This document shows positions 1 to 6,519 of a stretch of DNA of 11,336 nt, piece by piece. Under the pieces are notes generated by a model. It did no database searches. It was not told the DNA's origin and saw nothing but the letters and a program-made list of their open reading frames with translations. A program made the position numbers and the translations under genes. The stretch lies in NCBI GenBank assembly GCA_031268395.1, contig JAIRXI010000154.1, forward strand, positions 1 through 11,336, in the 5' to 3' direction. Every line of letters starts with the position of its first letter. Within the stretch, counting starts at the first letter, position 1. Source of the stretch: Tannerella sp. GTDB lineage: Bacteria; Bacteroidota; Bacteroidia; Bacteroidales; Tannerellaceae.

Positions 1-447
1 GTCGCCCGCAACAGTCTGGATGAATGGATCTATTACCTGAAAAACACTGAGATACCCGAAACGTTCAGCGCCCGCGGCCTGAAGGAAGCGCGTGAGCAGC
101 TGGTGTATGATAACCTCCCCGAAGATGAAAAGAAAGCTTACGAGCATCACGTGCGACAGGACCTTTACGAGCAAAATGTGATTGACGATGCACGCTATGG
201 CGGTCTGGTAGACGGCGAAGCAATCGGCTTGGAAAAAGGCGAAGCAATCGGCATAGAAAAAGGTGAAGCGATTGGTCTGGAAAAAGGTGAAGCGATCGGC
301 ATGGAAAAAGGCGAAGCACTTGGTCTGGCAAAAGCGGTTATCGGTAGCCACCGTGCAGGATTTTCGGTTGAAACGATTTCGGTCATCACCGGTTTGACGC
401 CAGGACAGGTTCAGGAGATACTGAACCGGAACGATGAACGAATATAA
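1..447 (+). CDS. Rpn/PDDEXK_2-family nuclease/putative transposase, C-terminal part (5' end outside window)
   Basis: The frame is open from base 1 to a TAA at 445-447, giving 148 visible residues, so the start lies upstream. The visible part begins with a SLDEWIYYLKN segment, continues with IPETFSARGLKEAREQL and a charged helical stretch (DEKKAYEHHVRQDLYEQ), then five GEAIGLEK-type repeats, and ends with a helix-turn-helix-like tail (AGFSVETISVITGLTPGQV, bases 355-411). This order of segments is typical of the C-terminal half of Bacteroidota proteins annotated as Rpn-family recombination-promoting nuclease/putative transposase (PD-(D/E)XK_2). The catalytic core would be upstream and is not visible, so activity cannot be judged. 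Family members are usually about 280-320 residues, so roughly half is missing. It is unrelated to the Sus-like genes downstream and is separated from them by a long non-coding stretch. The assignment rests on recognising the tail; a degraded copy cannot be excluded. Confidence 0.75.
   Translation, partial: VARNSLDEWIYYLKNTEIPETFSARGLKEAREQLVYDNLPEDEKKAYEHHVRQDLYEQNVIDDARYGGLVDGEAIGLEKGEAIGIEKGEAIGLEKGEAIGMEKGEALGLAKAVIGSHRAGFSVETISVITGLTPGQVQEILNRNDERI
214..333 (+). repeat. Five in-frame 24-bp tandem repeats encoding GEAIG(L/I/M)EK
   Basis: Five consecutive 24-bp units start at 214, 238, 262, 286 and 310. They encode GEAIGLEK, GEAIGIEK, GEAIGLEK, GEAIGMEK and GEALGLAK. The unit length keeps the reading frame. 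The copies differ mostly at third codon positions and at the sixth residue, so they are old enough to have drifted or are under protein-level constraint. Repeated G-E-x-x-G-x-x-K blocks are common in the tails of this nuclease family and probably form a charged helical linker. Copy number could vary between strains by slippage or recombination. Confidence 0.9.
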
Positions 448-448
448 C

Positions 449-476
449 GATGAACTATGAACGATGAACGATGAAC
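449..476. repeat. 7-bp tandem repeat (GATGAAC-type), four copies
   Basis: Four head-to-tail 7-bp units: gatgaac (449), tatgaac (456), gatgaac (463) and gatgaac (470). A further gatgaac lies just upstream, inside the last codons of the nuclease-family gene (433-439). Simple 7-bp arrays of this sort often sit beside palindromic repeats in Bacteroidales intergenic regions; that is general knowledge, not something shown by this window. Confidence 0.85.
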
Positions 477-495
477 GGTGTCTCGCATATGTAAG

Positions 496-514
496 GGTGG
501 GTTTGAAACCCGCC
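496..514. repeat. Short palindrome, hairpin-forming (REP-like unit part 1)
   Basis: The sequence is symmetric around base 505 (GGGTTT-G-AAACCC at 499-511). One G-U-compatible pair (498/512) followed by two more G-C pairs extends the stem to 496-514. It lies 29 bases before a much larger inverted repeat and probably belongs to the same dispersed element. No adjacent gene needs it. Confidence 0.7.
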
Positions 515-542
515 ACCACCGCGAACATCGTCATTGCGTACC

Positions 543-614
543 CGCTGGCGCGGACTTGTAGTCCGTGCCGAATTACCAATACTGAGGGGCACGGACTGCA
601 AGTCCGCGCCAGCG
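543..614. repeat. 27-bp inverted repeat with 18-base loop (REP-like unit part 2)
   Basis: The left arm 543-569 and right arm 588-614 are reverse complements over 27 bases with one difference (T559 against G598), which is a G-U pair in RNA. The loop is 570-587. A partial third copy of the arm end (agcgcggac) follows at 622-630. Both arms contain the GCGCGGACTTG core and its complement. This resembles dispersed GC-rich palindromes that give rise to spurious short ORFs with GADLQSVP-like peptides in Bacteroidales genomes; such a peptide is indeed encoded on the minus strand here. It could act as a bidirectional terminator for the upstream gene, but there is no U tract. Confidence 0.8.
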
Positions 615-728
615 CAGAGCCAGCGCGGACAGCCACAGGAAACATTGTTTTCTATTGATATGCAAGTCATAACGGACTTGGATTATATCAAACTCAGGTT
701 ATAATCATAATGTTAAAAATTAGCTTTG

Positions 729-742
729 TGTCAAATTTGACA
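729..742. promoter_or_regulatory. Perfect 14-bp palindrome TGTCAAATTTGACA, candidate operator
   Basis: TGTCAAATTTGACA is identical to its own reverse complement. It ends 43 bases before the candidate promoter box at 786-793, a position that suits binding of a dimeric transcription factor. The regulator is unknown and none is encoded in this window. Confidence 0.45.
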
Positions 743-756
743 TATTTTATACCATT

Positions 757-793
757 TTTGTAAACATTTCTTCGTCGTTTAATCGTATATTTG
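757..793 (+). promoter_or_regulatory. Candidate Bacteroidota promoter, -7 box TATATTTG
   Basis: TATATTTG at 786-793, followed by CA, is a full match to the Bacteroidota -7 consensus TAnnTTTG. A TTTG at 757-760 could serve as the -33 element, but the spacing of 25 bases is longer than the usual 19-21. If used, transcription would start near 800 and the susC1 message would have an untranslated leader of roughly 580 bases. It might instead drive a separate small RNA ending at the hairpin at 1147-1179. Confidence 0.4.
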
Positions 794-900
794 CACCGAA
801 AATAATTGATATTACCTGATATGATTTCTGCCGAAAGAAAAACATTCTGTATTTTAGAGTTAATTAACATGAAAATGTTGGTTAGCTCGGATTATTTCTT

Positions 901-923
901 AGAGAGAGAGAGAGAGAGAGAGA
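901..923. repeat. (AG)11A dinucleotide tract
   Basis: Eleven perfect AG units plus one A with no interruptions. It sits within AT-rich non-coding sequence, so length changes by polymerase slippage would alter leader or promoter spacing rather than a protein. Confidence 0.9.
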
Positions 924-970
924 CTCAGGCGTATATATACAGAAATAATCATAGAATGGTATATAACAGG

Positions 971-984
971 CGCGCGTACGCGCG
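971..984. repeat. Perfect 14-bp GC-rich palindrome CGCGCGTACGCGCG
   Basis: CGCGCGTACGCGCG is self-complementary over its full length and stands out in otherwise AT-rich DNA. In RNA it could pair with a second molecule or form a tight hairpin; in DNA it could be a protein-binding site. No function is evident. Confidence 0.6.
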
Positions 985-1146
985 AGATAATAAAAATAAA
1001 TCATTTAACAATACATCCCCTTACTCTAATTCAGTTATTTCTGAAGCGGGCGACAACAAGGGATACTCTAATTTATATCATTTTATCCGGACAAAACCGG
1101 TCGACAAAATATTAATTTCTTGCCGGCCTGTTCATTTTATACCTTT

Positions 1147-1179
1147 AAGGGAGGATTATATACGTACTGATCCTCCCTT
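1147..1179 (+). terminator. Terminator-like hairpin in the susC1 leader
   Basis: Arms 1147-1156 (aagggaggat) and 1170-1179 (atcctccctt) are perfectly complementary over 10 bp around a 13-base loop. The 3' arm ends in TTT followed by ATATA, so the U tract is short. It could end a short leader transcript from the promoter near 793, or act as an attenuator before the Sus-like operon. The weak U tract leaves open that it is only a structured leader element. Confidence 0.45.
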
Positions 1180-1306
1180 TATATAAGTGCGTCCTTATCC
1201 AGGATGAAATCAATAACTTTCGCATATCGTTTTCTATATGAATTAAAAGTTTAAATCTTATACAAGAATCATATATATAATGTATATGGAAAATAAAGAT
1301 TTCAGA

Positions 1307-1339
1307 TTGATGAACTACCGTTTATTCGGGTATTTTTTG
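1307..1339 (+). promoter_or_regulatory. Weak candidate promoter just upstream of susC1
   Basis: TTG at 1307-1309 is followed after 21 bases by TATTTTTTG (1331-1339). The latter resembles the TAnnTTTG -7 box with one extra T. A start near 1346 would leave a leader of about 40 bases before the ATG at 1386. The off-by-one box makes this uncertain. Confidence 0.25.
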
Positions 1340-1385
1340 AATATTTTATATTATGTATAATTCTATTTATTATGTTAAAGCAAAA

Positions 1386-4300
1386 ATGAAAAAAAAGAAG
1401 ATTATTTTTTCGACAATCATTTTAATAATGATGTTGTGTCCGTTCATCTCCGTCCGTGGGGCGGTGATGCAGCAATCAATTTCGATAAGAGGAGAGATTA
1501 CGGATGCCGGCAATCTTCCACTGCCCGGCGTAACGGTCATGGTGCAGGGAACGACGATAGGTACGTCTACGGATGCGGACGGTAAGTTTACGCTTGCCGG
1601 TGTTCCGGGCGAAAATTCGGTACTGCTGATTTCCTACATAGGCTTCAAGCAATTGACGGTAACGGTCGGCAAGGAGCGTACTTTCCGGTTAGTCATGCAG
1701 GAACTATCGACAGAACTGGAGGAAGTCGTAGTAGTAGCGTATGGTATACAGAAAAAGGTTTCCATAACAGGAGCCATTTCTTCCGTACCGGCAAAAGATC
1801 TGAAGATCAGTTCTTCTGCCAGCCTTGCCAATACATTGGCCGGGCGTATCAGCGGTTTGACCTCTATACAGTCCGGCGGCGGACAGCCCGGACATGACGA
1901 TCCGACAATGTATCTGCGCGGCGCTGCCACCATCAACGGCAAGAACCCGCTGATCCTCATTGACGGAGTGCCACGCGACAATATCCGGACGATCAACCCC
2001 AACGAGGTCGAATCGGTTTCGGTACTCAAGGACGCCTCAGCCACCTCCGTTTTCGGAGTAAGGGGAGCTAACGGCGTAATACTTATTACAACAAGGCGAG
2101 GTAAAGAAGGCAAACCCGAACTGACCGTCAATGCAACGCAGAGTTATGCGGCTTTTACGCGTGAACCCTCGTTCATCCATTCGGCGGAATACCTGAGGAT
2201 GCGTAACCAGGCGCTCATCAACGACGGACGCGAAAGCTCCATCTTCGGGCCGGAAATCATTGCCAAGTACGAAAACCCGCTTCTCGGACTCAATCCTGCC
2301 GATCCTGATTATGAACAGCAGGCAGCCATACGGCGGTACATGTATCCCGACAATGATTACTACCGCGAGATGATCGCCCGCTGGGCGCCGCAAACCGTCT
2401 TAAATGTCAACCTGACGGGAGGCACTGAAAAGCTGTCGTATTTCCTTAATACGGAATACTTCCATCAGGGCGGGAACCTGAAGACGGAACCCAAATCGGT
2501 TCTGGGATACGATCCATCGTCGAAACTGGACAGATACAGTTTCCGTTCGAATGTGGACTACAAGATTTCGTCGTCGCTGACTGCGTTCCTCAACCTGGGC
2601 ACCTATATTGAAAAAGTCAATATGCCTGGGGGCGTAAACAGTATCTACGGAGGCAGTACGGAATGGACGATGACCGACCTGTTCTACCGGACGCAGCAAG
2701 TGTTGCCGCTTTCTCCAGGCCCGGCGACGATTGCCGGGTTCGGCGTACCGGCAGGCAAGCCGATTGATCCGACCACACCGTATGGAGGGCATTACATGGA
2801 TTTCAACCCCTACCAGAAGATCAACTATCTCGGATACTACAACGAAACGCGCGCCAACCTCAATTCGACCGCAGGACTGAACTGGGATCTGAGTTTCCTC
2901 ACAAAAGGGCTTTCCGCCAAGGGGATGATATCATACGACTCCTGGGCGTCAACCTATGTAGAAGGGAATTATAGCGCTACATATTATCAGGCAAACGTTG
3001 ATCTCAATACGGATGAACTGACGTTCTCGGAGTACTCGACAGGCAGCAATTCCCTGTCGCTAAGCAAATCAGCCAAGTCCAAATACACCATCAACGTGCA
3101 GGGCACACTGCAGTACAACCGGCAATTCGGGTTGCACGACGTGGGCGGCATGGCGCTGGTGCAGCGCGACTACTGGGAATCGGAAGGAGCCGACATACCC
3201 TACAATGTGCTCGGTGTTGCCGGACGCGCCACGTATAACTACGACACGCGCTATTTCGGCGAAATCAACGTAGGATACAACGGTTCTGAACAGTTTGCGC
3301 CTTCCAAGCGCTTCGGTTTCTTTCCGGCAGCTTCCGTCGGATGGGCGCTCACGAACGAAGGCTTCCTTAAAGACAATGCCCTGTTGACCTATCTGAAGTT
3401 GCGGGCGTCTATCGGGAAAGTCGGTAACGACAAAATGGGCGATTCGCGCTTCCTGTACATTGATAATATCACCTACGGCAGCGGAGGCGCTCTCGGCAGC
3501 CTGGCGCAGGGACGCGGAATCAACGAAGGATTGCTGGGCAATACAGGCCTGACATGGGAAATAGCCACCAAATACAATCTTGGAGTCGATTTCCAGATCA
3601 TCAAAGACCTCTCCGGCTCAATTGACGTCTATAAGGAAGACCGCTCACAGATACTCTTGCAGCGTCGAAGCGTACCTTCATGGCAAGGATTGCCGCTGGA
3701 CAATATTCCGCGTGTAAACATGGGCGAAGTCGACAACCGGGGCTATGAAATAGAACTGGCTTACAACAAACAAATCGGCAAAGACTTGCTTATACAGATG
3801 AAAGGCAATTTATCCTACAACCGCAACAAGCGGATGAATGTGGACGAAGTGCCGAGGGATGAAACCTACTTCTATAGCTCACGCGAAACCGGCTTCCCGA
3901 TCAACCAGGACTGGGGATACGAGATCGACTGGGCGCAGGACGGAGGCTACTGGACGCCTGAAACGCTGGCCGATCCCAATCATATTACCTATGATTTCGG
4001 AACGCCTCGCGCAGGAGATTTTGTCTATAAGGATTTGAACGGCGACGGCGTCATTTCGGAGAAAGACCAGGCGCCTATCGGCTACGGCAATATCCCGCGG
4101 ATCAGCTGGGGAACGTCACTGAACCTGCAATACAAGGGATTTGATGTTTACGTGTTCTTCCAGGGAGTCGCCAAATACAGCAGTACGGTAGGGGCTAACG
4201 GGATTCGGGAAGGCAGCAGGTATTACGATTATCAAAAGAATGCCTGGACGATTGAACGCTGGCAGAACGGCGATGAAATCTCATATCCCGCCCTGTCAAC

Positions 4301-4568
4301 CGGGGAGAGCACCAGTCACCAGAACAATTCATTCTTCATTTTCGACCGGTCGTTTACGCGGTTAAGAAATGCCGAAATAGGATATACGCTCCCGTCAGGG
4401 ACATTGAAGGTAGCTGGAATAAGTCAAATGCGGATTTTCATTCAGGGGCAGAACATATTTACCTGGTCTCCCAATTTCCGCCCGACACACGTAGACCCGG
4501 AAGTTAGCAATTCCATCAGCTATCCTCAGACAAAAACTTTCAGTTTCGGAACAAATATTACATTTTAA
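1386..4568 (+). CDS. SusC/RagA-family TonB-dependent outer-membrane transporter (SusC1)
   Basis: This is a 1060-residue TonB-dependent beta-barrel that would import a ligand, usually an oligosaccharide, across the outer membrane together with its SusD partner. I chose ATG 1386 because it gives a typical signal peptide (MKKKK, then hydrophobic residues 6-22). An in-frame ATG at 1353 would add 11 residues ahead of it. Residues about 31-105 form a carboxypeptidase-regulatory-like domain (LPGVTV, G-T-S-T-D-A-D-G-K-F, ISYIGF). A TonB-box-like EEVVVVAYG lies at 112-120. The plug follows, with the hallmark VESVSVLKDASATSVFG starting at 208 and RGANGVILITT ending it. The barrel contains the conserved DLNGDGVISEKD loop (883-894) and ends in an aromatic Phe, as expected for a beta-signal. 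No STN domain precedes it, so direct signalling to an anti-sigma factor is unlikely. It is first in the operon, 11 bases before susD1. Confidence 0.96.
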   Translation: MKKKKIIFSTIILIMMLCPFISVRGAVMQQSISIRGEITDAGNLPLPGVTVMVQGTTIGTSTDADGKFTLAGVPGENSVLLISYIGFKQLTVTVGKERTFRLVMQELSTELEEVVVVAYGIQKKVSITGAISSVPAKDLKISSSASLANTLAGRISGLTSIQSGGGQPGHDDPTMYLRGAATINGKNPLILIDGVPRDNIRTINPNEVESVSVLKDASATSVFGVRGANGVILITTRRGKEGKPELTVNATQSYAAFTREPSFIHSAEYLRMRNQALINDGRESSIFGPEIIAKYENPLLGLNPADPDYEQQAAIRRYMYPDNDYYREMIARWAPQTVLNVNLTGGTEKLSYFLNTEYFHQGGNLKTEPKSVLGYDPSSKLDRYSFRSNVDYKISSSLTAFLNLGTYIEKVNMPGGVNSIYGGSTEWTMTDLFYRTQQVLPLSPGPATIAGFGVPAGKPIDPTTPYGGHYMDFNPYQKINYLGYYNETRANLNSTAGLNWDLSFLTKGLSAKGMISYDSWASTYVEGNYSATYYQANVDLNTDELTFSEYSTGSNSLSLSKSAKSKYTINVQGTLQYNRQFGLHDVGGMALVQRDYWESEGADIPYNVLGVAGRATYNYDTRYFGEINVGYNGSEQFAPSKRFGFFPAASVGWALTNEGFLKDNALLTYLKLRASIGKVGNDKMGDSRFLYIDNITYGSGGALGSLAQGRGINEGLLGNTGLTWEIATKYNLGVDFQIIKDLSGSIDVYKEDRSQILLQRRSVPSWQGLPLDNIPRVNMGEVDNRGYEIELAYNKQIGKDLLIQMKGNLSYNRNKRMNVDEVPRDETYFYSSRETGFPINQDWGYEIDWAQDGGYWTPETLADPNHITYDFGTPRAGDFVYKDLNGDGVISEKDQAPIGYGNIPRISWGTSLNLQYKGFDVYVFFQGVAKYSSTVGANGIREGSRYYDYQKNAWTIERWQNGDEISYPALSTGESTSHQNNSFFIFDRSFTRLRNAEIGYTLPSGTLKVAGISQMRIFIQGQNIFTWSPNFRPTHVDPEVSNSISYPQTKTFSFGTNITF

Positions 4569-4579
4569 TTGATTGAATT

Positions 4580-6487
4580 ATGAACTATATAATCAAAAAA
4601 TATTTAACAGGATTAACAGGATGTCTGGCGCTTGCGCTGTGCCTTATTGCGAGTTCGTGTTCCGACACGTTGAACTCGGCGCCGGACGGCAAGATTTCAC
4701 TCGACGACGTCTTTAAGGACAACGAGATGACGGCAGCCTATTTGAATACATGTTACGCTTATATTCCCGGCGAAGGCTCGAGATGGTATTTCTGGATGCG
4801 CGGCCCGGTAGACTGGTGCGACGAGGCATGGGATACCGACGCCGAAGCCGAATCGTGGATCACATCCGGCCAGCTGTATAGCGGAAACGCTTCCGCCTCA
4901 AGCCATCCGGCCTACCAGTGGTCGGAGGCCGGCAACGGCGACTACTGGAACCGGTACTGGGCTGCCATACGGAAATGTAGCTATTTCCTGACCTACATCG
5001 ACGAGGCCGCCGTAACGAGCGAAGCCAACCGTAGCCGCTGGAAAGCCGAAGCACATCTGCTGCGCGCTTTCTACTACGCCGAGTTACTGCGCTGGCTCGG
5101 CTGTCCGCTCCCGATCGAGCGCGAAGTATACGGGCTGGACTTCGACTTCACTACAGTGCAGAGAAGTTCCTACTACGAATTGGTACAGTTTATACTTGAA
5201 GACTGCAACGCGGCGCTGAGTTCTCCGGAACTGCCCTGGCGCATCACTACCGAGGCCGAAGGATACCGGTTCACCAAAGCCGTGGCCGAAGCCATCAAGT
5301 CGCGAATGACGGTCTACATGGCCAGTCCGCTCTACAACCAGGGACAAAACTACTGGGAAGAAGCCTATCAGGTCAACAAAACCTCTCTGGCCAACCTGCG
5401 TGCGCAGGGATACGAACTCTACAACCAGGTCAACTATCCGGGCACGTGGAAAGACCCGGAAGCCTTCCTGCCAAACGACTATGCAGCGCTGTTCAACGAG
5501 TATTTCTGCAGCAACATGGTCTTCAGCGCCGCTCCGGTGGACAGGGAAACGCTGTATCAGAACAGGGAAGGACAGGGTAATATCTGGCATATCGACGGCG
5601 TAGGCGCACAGGGCGGTTACAAGTCCGGCACATGTCCTTCGCAGGAACTTGTCGACTGTTTTGAAACTACGGACGGGCAGCCGATACTAAACCTGGCGCG
5701 GCCCTATCAGGACGAAGTGACTCACCTGATACCGAATTTCAACCCGGCCAACACGCTCTACAAAGAACAGGATCCATATTCCAACCGCGACCCGCGTTTC
5801 TATGCAAGCATCTATTACAACGGGTCGATGCGGAAAGCCAACTGGCAGTTTAACGAGTCGTCGGCCAGCGTGGAGAACTATCCTGCAGACATGGGATACC
5901 GCACAAGAGTGATCGCCACGTGGGATGGAGAACCTCAAACGGGAATCAGTCGCACCGTCCGCAAGGCCACCCGCACGGGATACTTTGAACGGAAATTCCT
6001 GCATCCTTTTACGGGAGCTGAAAATTCGGTAGAGGGCGCCCACGCCAAAAACTTCCGGCTGGGAGAAACCATACTGAACTTTGCAGAGGCCGCCGCCGAA
6101 GCCAATCATCTGGACGAAGCGCGCGAAGCCATCAACGAAATCCGCTCGCGGGTAGGGATGCCCAACCTGCCGGCAGGACTCTCTAAAGACGAACTGATCC
6201 TGCGTGTACACAACGAACGCCGCGTAGAACTGGCGCTCGAAGGACACCGCTATTTCGACGTGCGCCGGTGGAACACTCCCGACGGCGACCTTGAGAAAAC
6301 CGACCGCTGGGTCAATGCTATGTGGATCACCCGGAACGCCAACGGAAGCTATACTTACAACCGCGGCCCCGTTTCACGCGAACGCCTTTGCTGGTCGCGT
6401 AAATTTATGTGGCTGCCCATTCCCATGAACGATGCAAACATCATGAAATCGCTCACGGGCGAAGACTGGCAAAATCCGGAATGGTAA
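4580..6487 (+). CDS. SusD/RagB-family surface nutrient-binding lipoprotein (SusD1)
   Basis: This is a 635-residue outer-membrane lipoprotein that should cap SusC1 and bind the imported ligand. The N-terminus is a lipoprotein signal peptide with Cys27 as the modified residue (LIASSC). The C-terminal SusD/RagB domain is clear: FRLGETILNFAEAAAEAN from about 492, then NEIRSRVGMP, and NERRVELALEGHRYFDVRRW at 545-564. The middle carries CPSQELVD and RDPRFYASIYYNG, both shared with SusD2 in the same order. It is somewhat longer than typical SusD (about 550 residues) and rich in Trp and Tyr, especially in the first 130 residues, which fits carbohydrate binding but does not identify a sugar. It starts 11 bases after susC1 with no obvious Shine-Dalgarno sequence, as is usual in Bacteroidota. 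Confidence 0.96.
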   Translation: MNYIIKKYLTGLTGCLALALCLIASSCSDTLNSAPDGKISLDDVFKDNEMTAAYLNTCYAYIPGEGSRWYFWMRGPVDWCDEAWDTDAEAESWITSGQLYSGNASASSHPAYQWSEAGNGDYWNRYWAAIRKCSYFLTYIDEAAVTSEANRSRWKAEAHLLRAFYYAELLRWLGCPLPIEREVYGLDFDFTTVQRSSYYELVQFILEDCNAALSSPELPWRITTEAEGYRFTKAVAEAIKSRMTVYMASPLYNQGQNYWEEAYQVNKTSLANLRAQGYELYNQVNYPGTWKDPEAFLPNDYAALFNEYFCSNMVFSAAPVDRETLYQNREGQGNIWHIDGVGAQGGYKSGTCPSQELVDCFETTDGQPILNLARPYQDEVTHLIPNFNPANTLYKEQDPYSNRDPRFYASIYYNGSMRKANWQFNESSASVENYPADMGYRTRVIATWDGEPQTGISRTVRKATRTGYFERKFLHPFTGAENSVEGAHAKNFRLGETILNFAEAAAEANHLDEAREAINEIRSRVGMPNLPAGLSKDELILRVHNERRVELALEGHRYFDVRRWNTPDGDLEKTDRWVNAMWITRNANGSYTYNRGPVSRERLCWSRKFMWLPIPMNDANIMKSLTGEDWQNPEW

Positions 6488-6519
6488 CAATATGTTTCAT
6501 GAAAATAATAGAAATACTA

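Larger units (their letters stand above)
448..1385. other. Long intergenic region / probable leader of the Sus-like operon
   Basis: I see no convincing gene in these 938 bases. The first 200 bases have a base composition like the coding regions and consist of short tandem repeats and palindromes (REP-like). From about 660 on the sequence is clearly AT-rich and carries a perfect palindrome (729-742), a Bacteroidota promoter-like box (786-793), an AG tract (901-923), another palindrome (971-984) and a terminator-like hairpin (1147-1179). An open frame from a TTG at 806 to 1186 runs through these elements. Its product is low-complexity around the AG tract (alternating RE), has no recognisable domain, and does not share the codon use of the flanking genes, so I treat it as chance. 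The stretch probably holds the control region of the downstream operon. Confidence 0.7.

Noticed and set aside
455..670. Minus-strand 71-codon frame (and its plus-strand counterpart 464-658)
   Set aside because: Both are produced by the palindromic repeat; the peptide contains repeat-derived words such as GADLQSVP and is not a credible protein.
806..1186. Open frame of 126 codons on the plus strand in the intergenic region
   Set aside because: It starts with TTG, runs through the AG tract (giving alternating Arg-Glu), the GC palindrome and the terminator-like hairpin, has no recognisable domain, and has AT-rich composition unlike the flanking genes. I treat it as chance.
1271..1281. TATAAT-like sequence upstream of susC1
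   Set aside because: Bacteroidota housekeeping sigma factors do not use the classical -10 consensus, and such words are frequent in AT-rich DNA.
448..1385. CRISPR array, tRNA or riboswitch in the long intergenic stretch
   Set aside because: There are no regularly spaced direct repeats of CRISPR length, no cloverleaf, and no aptamer core that I recognise.
6409..6519. Upstream extension of SusC2 overlapping the end of susD1
   Set aside because: The extra residues encoded by susD1 sequence in another frame would precede the signal peptide; ATG 6520 (or 6499) gives a proper secretion signal and normal operon spacing.
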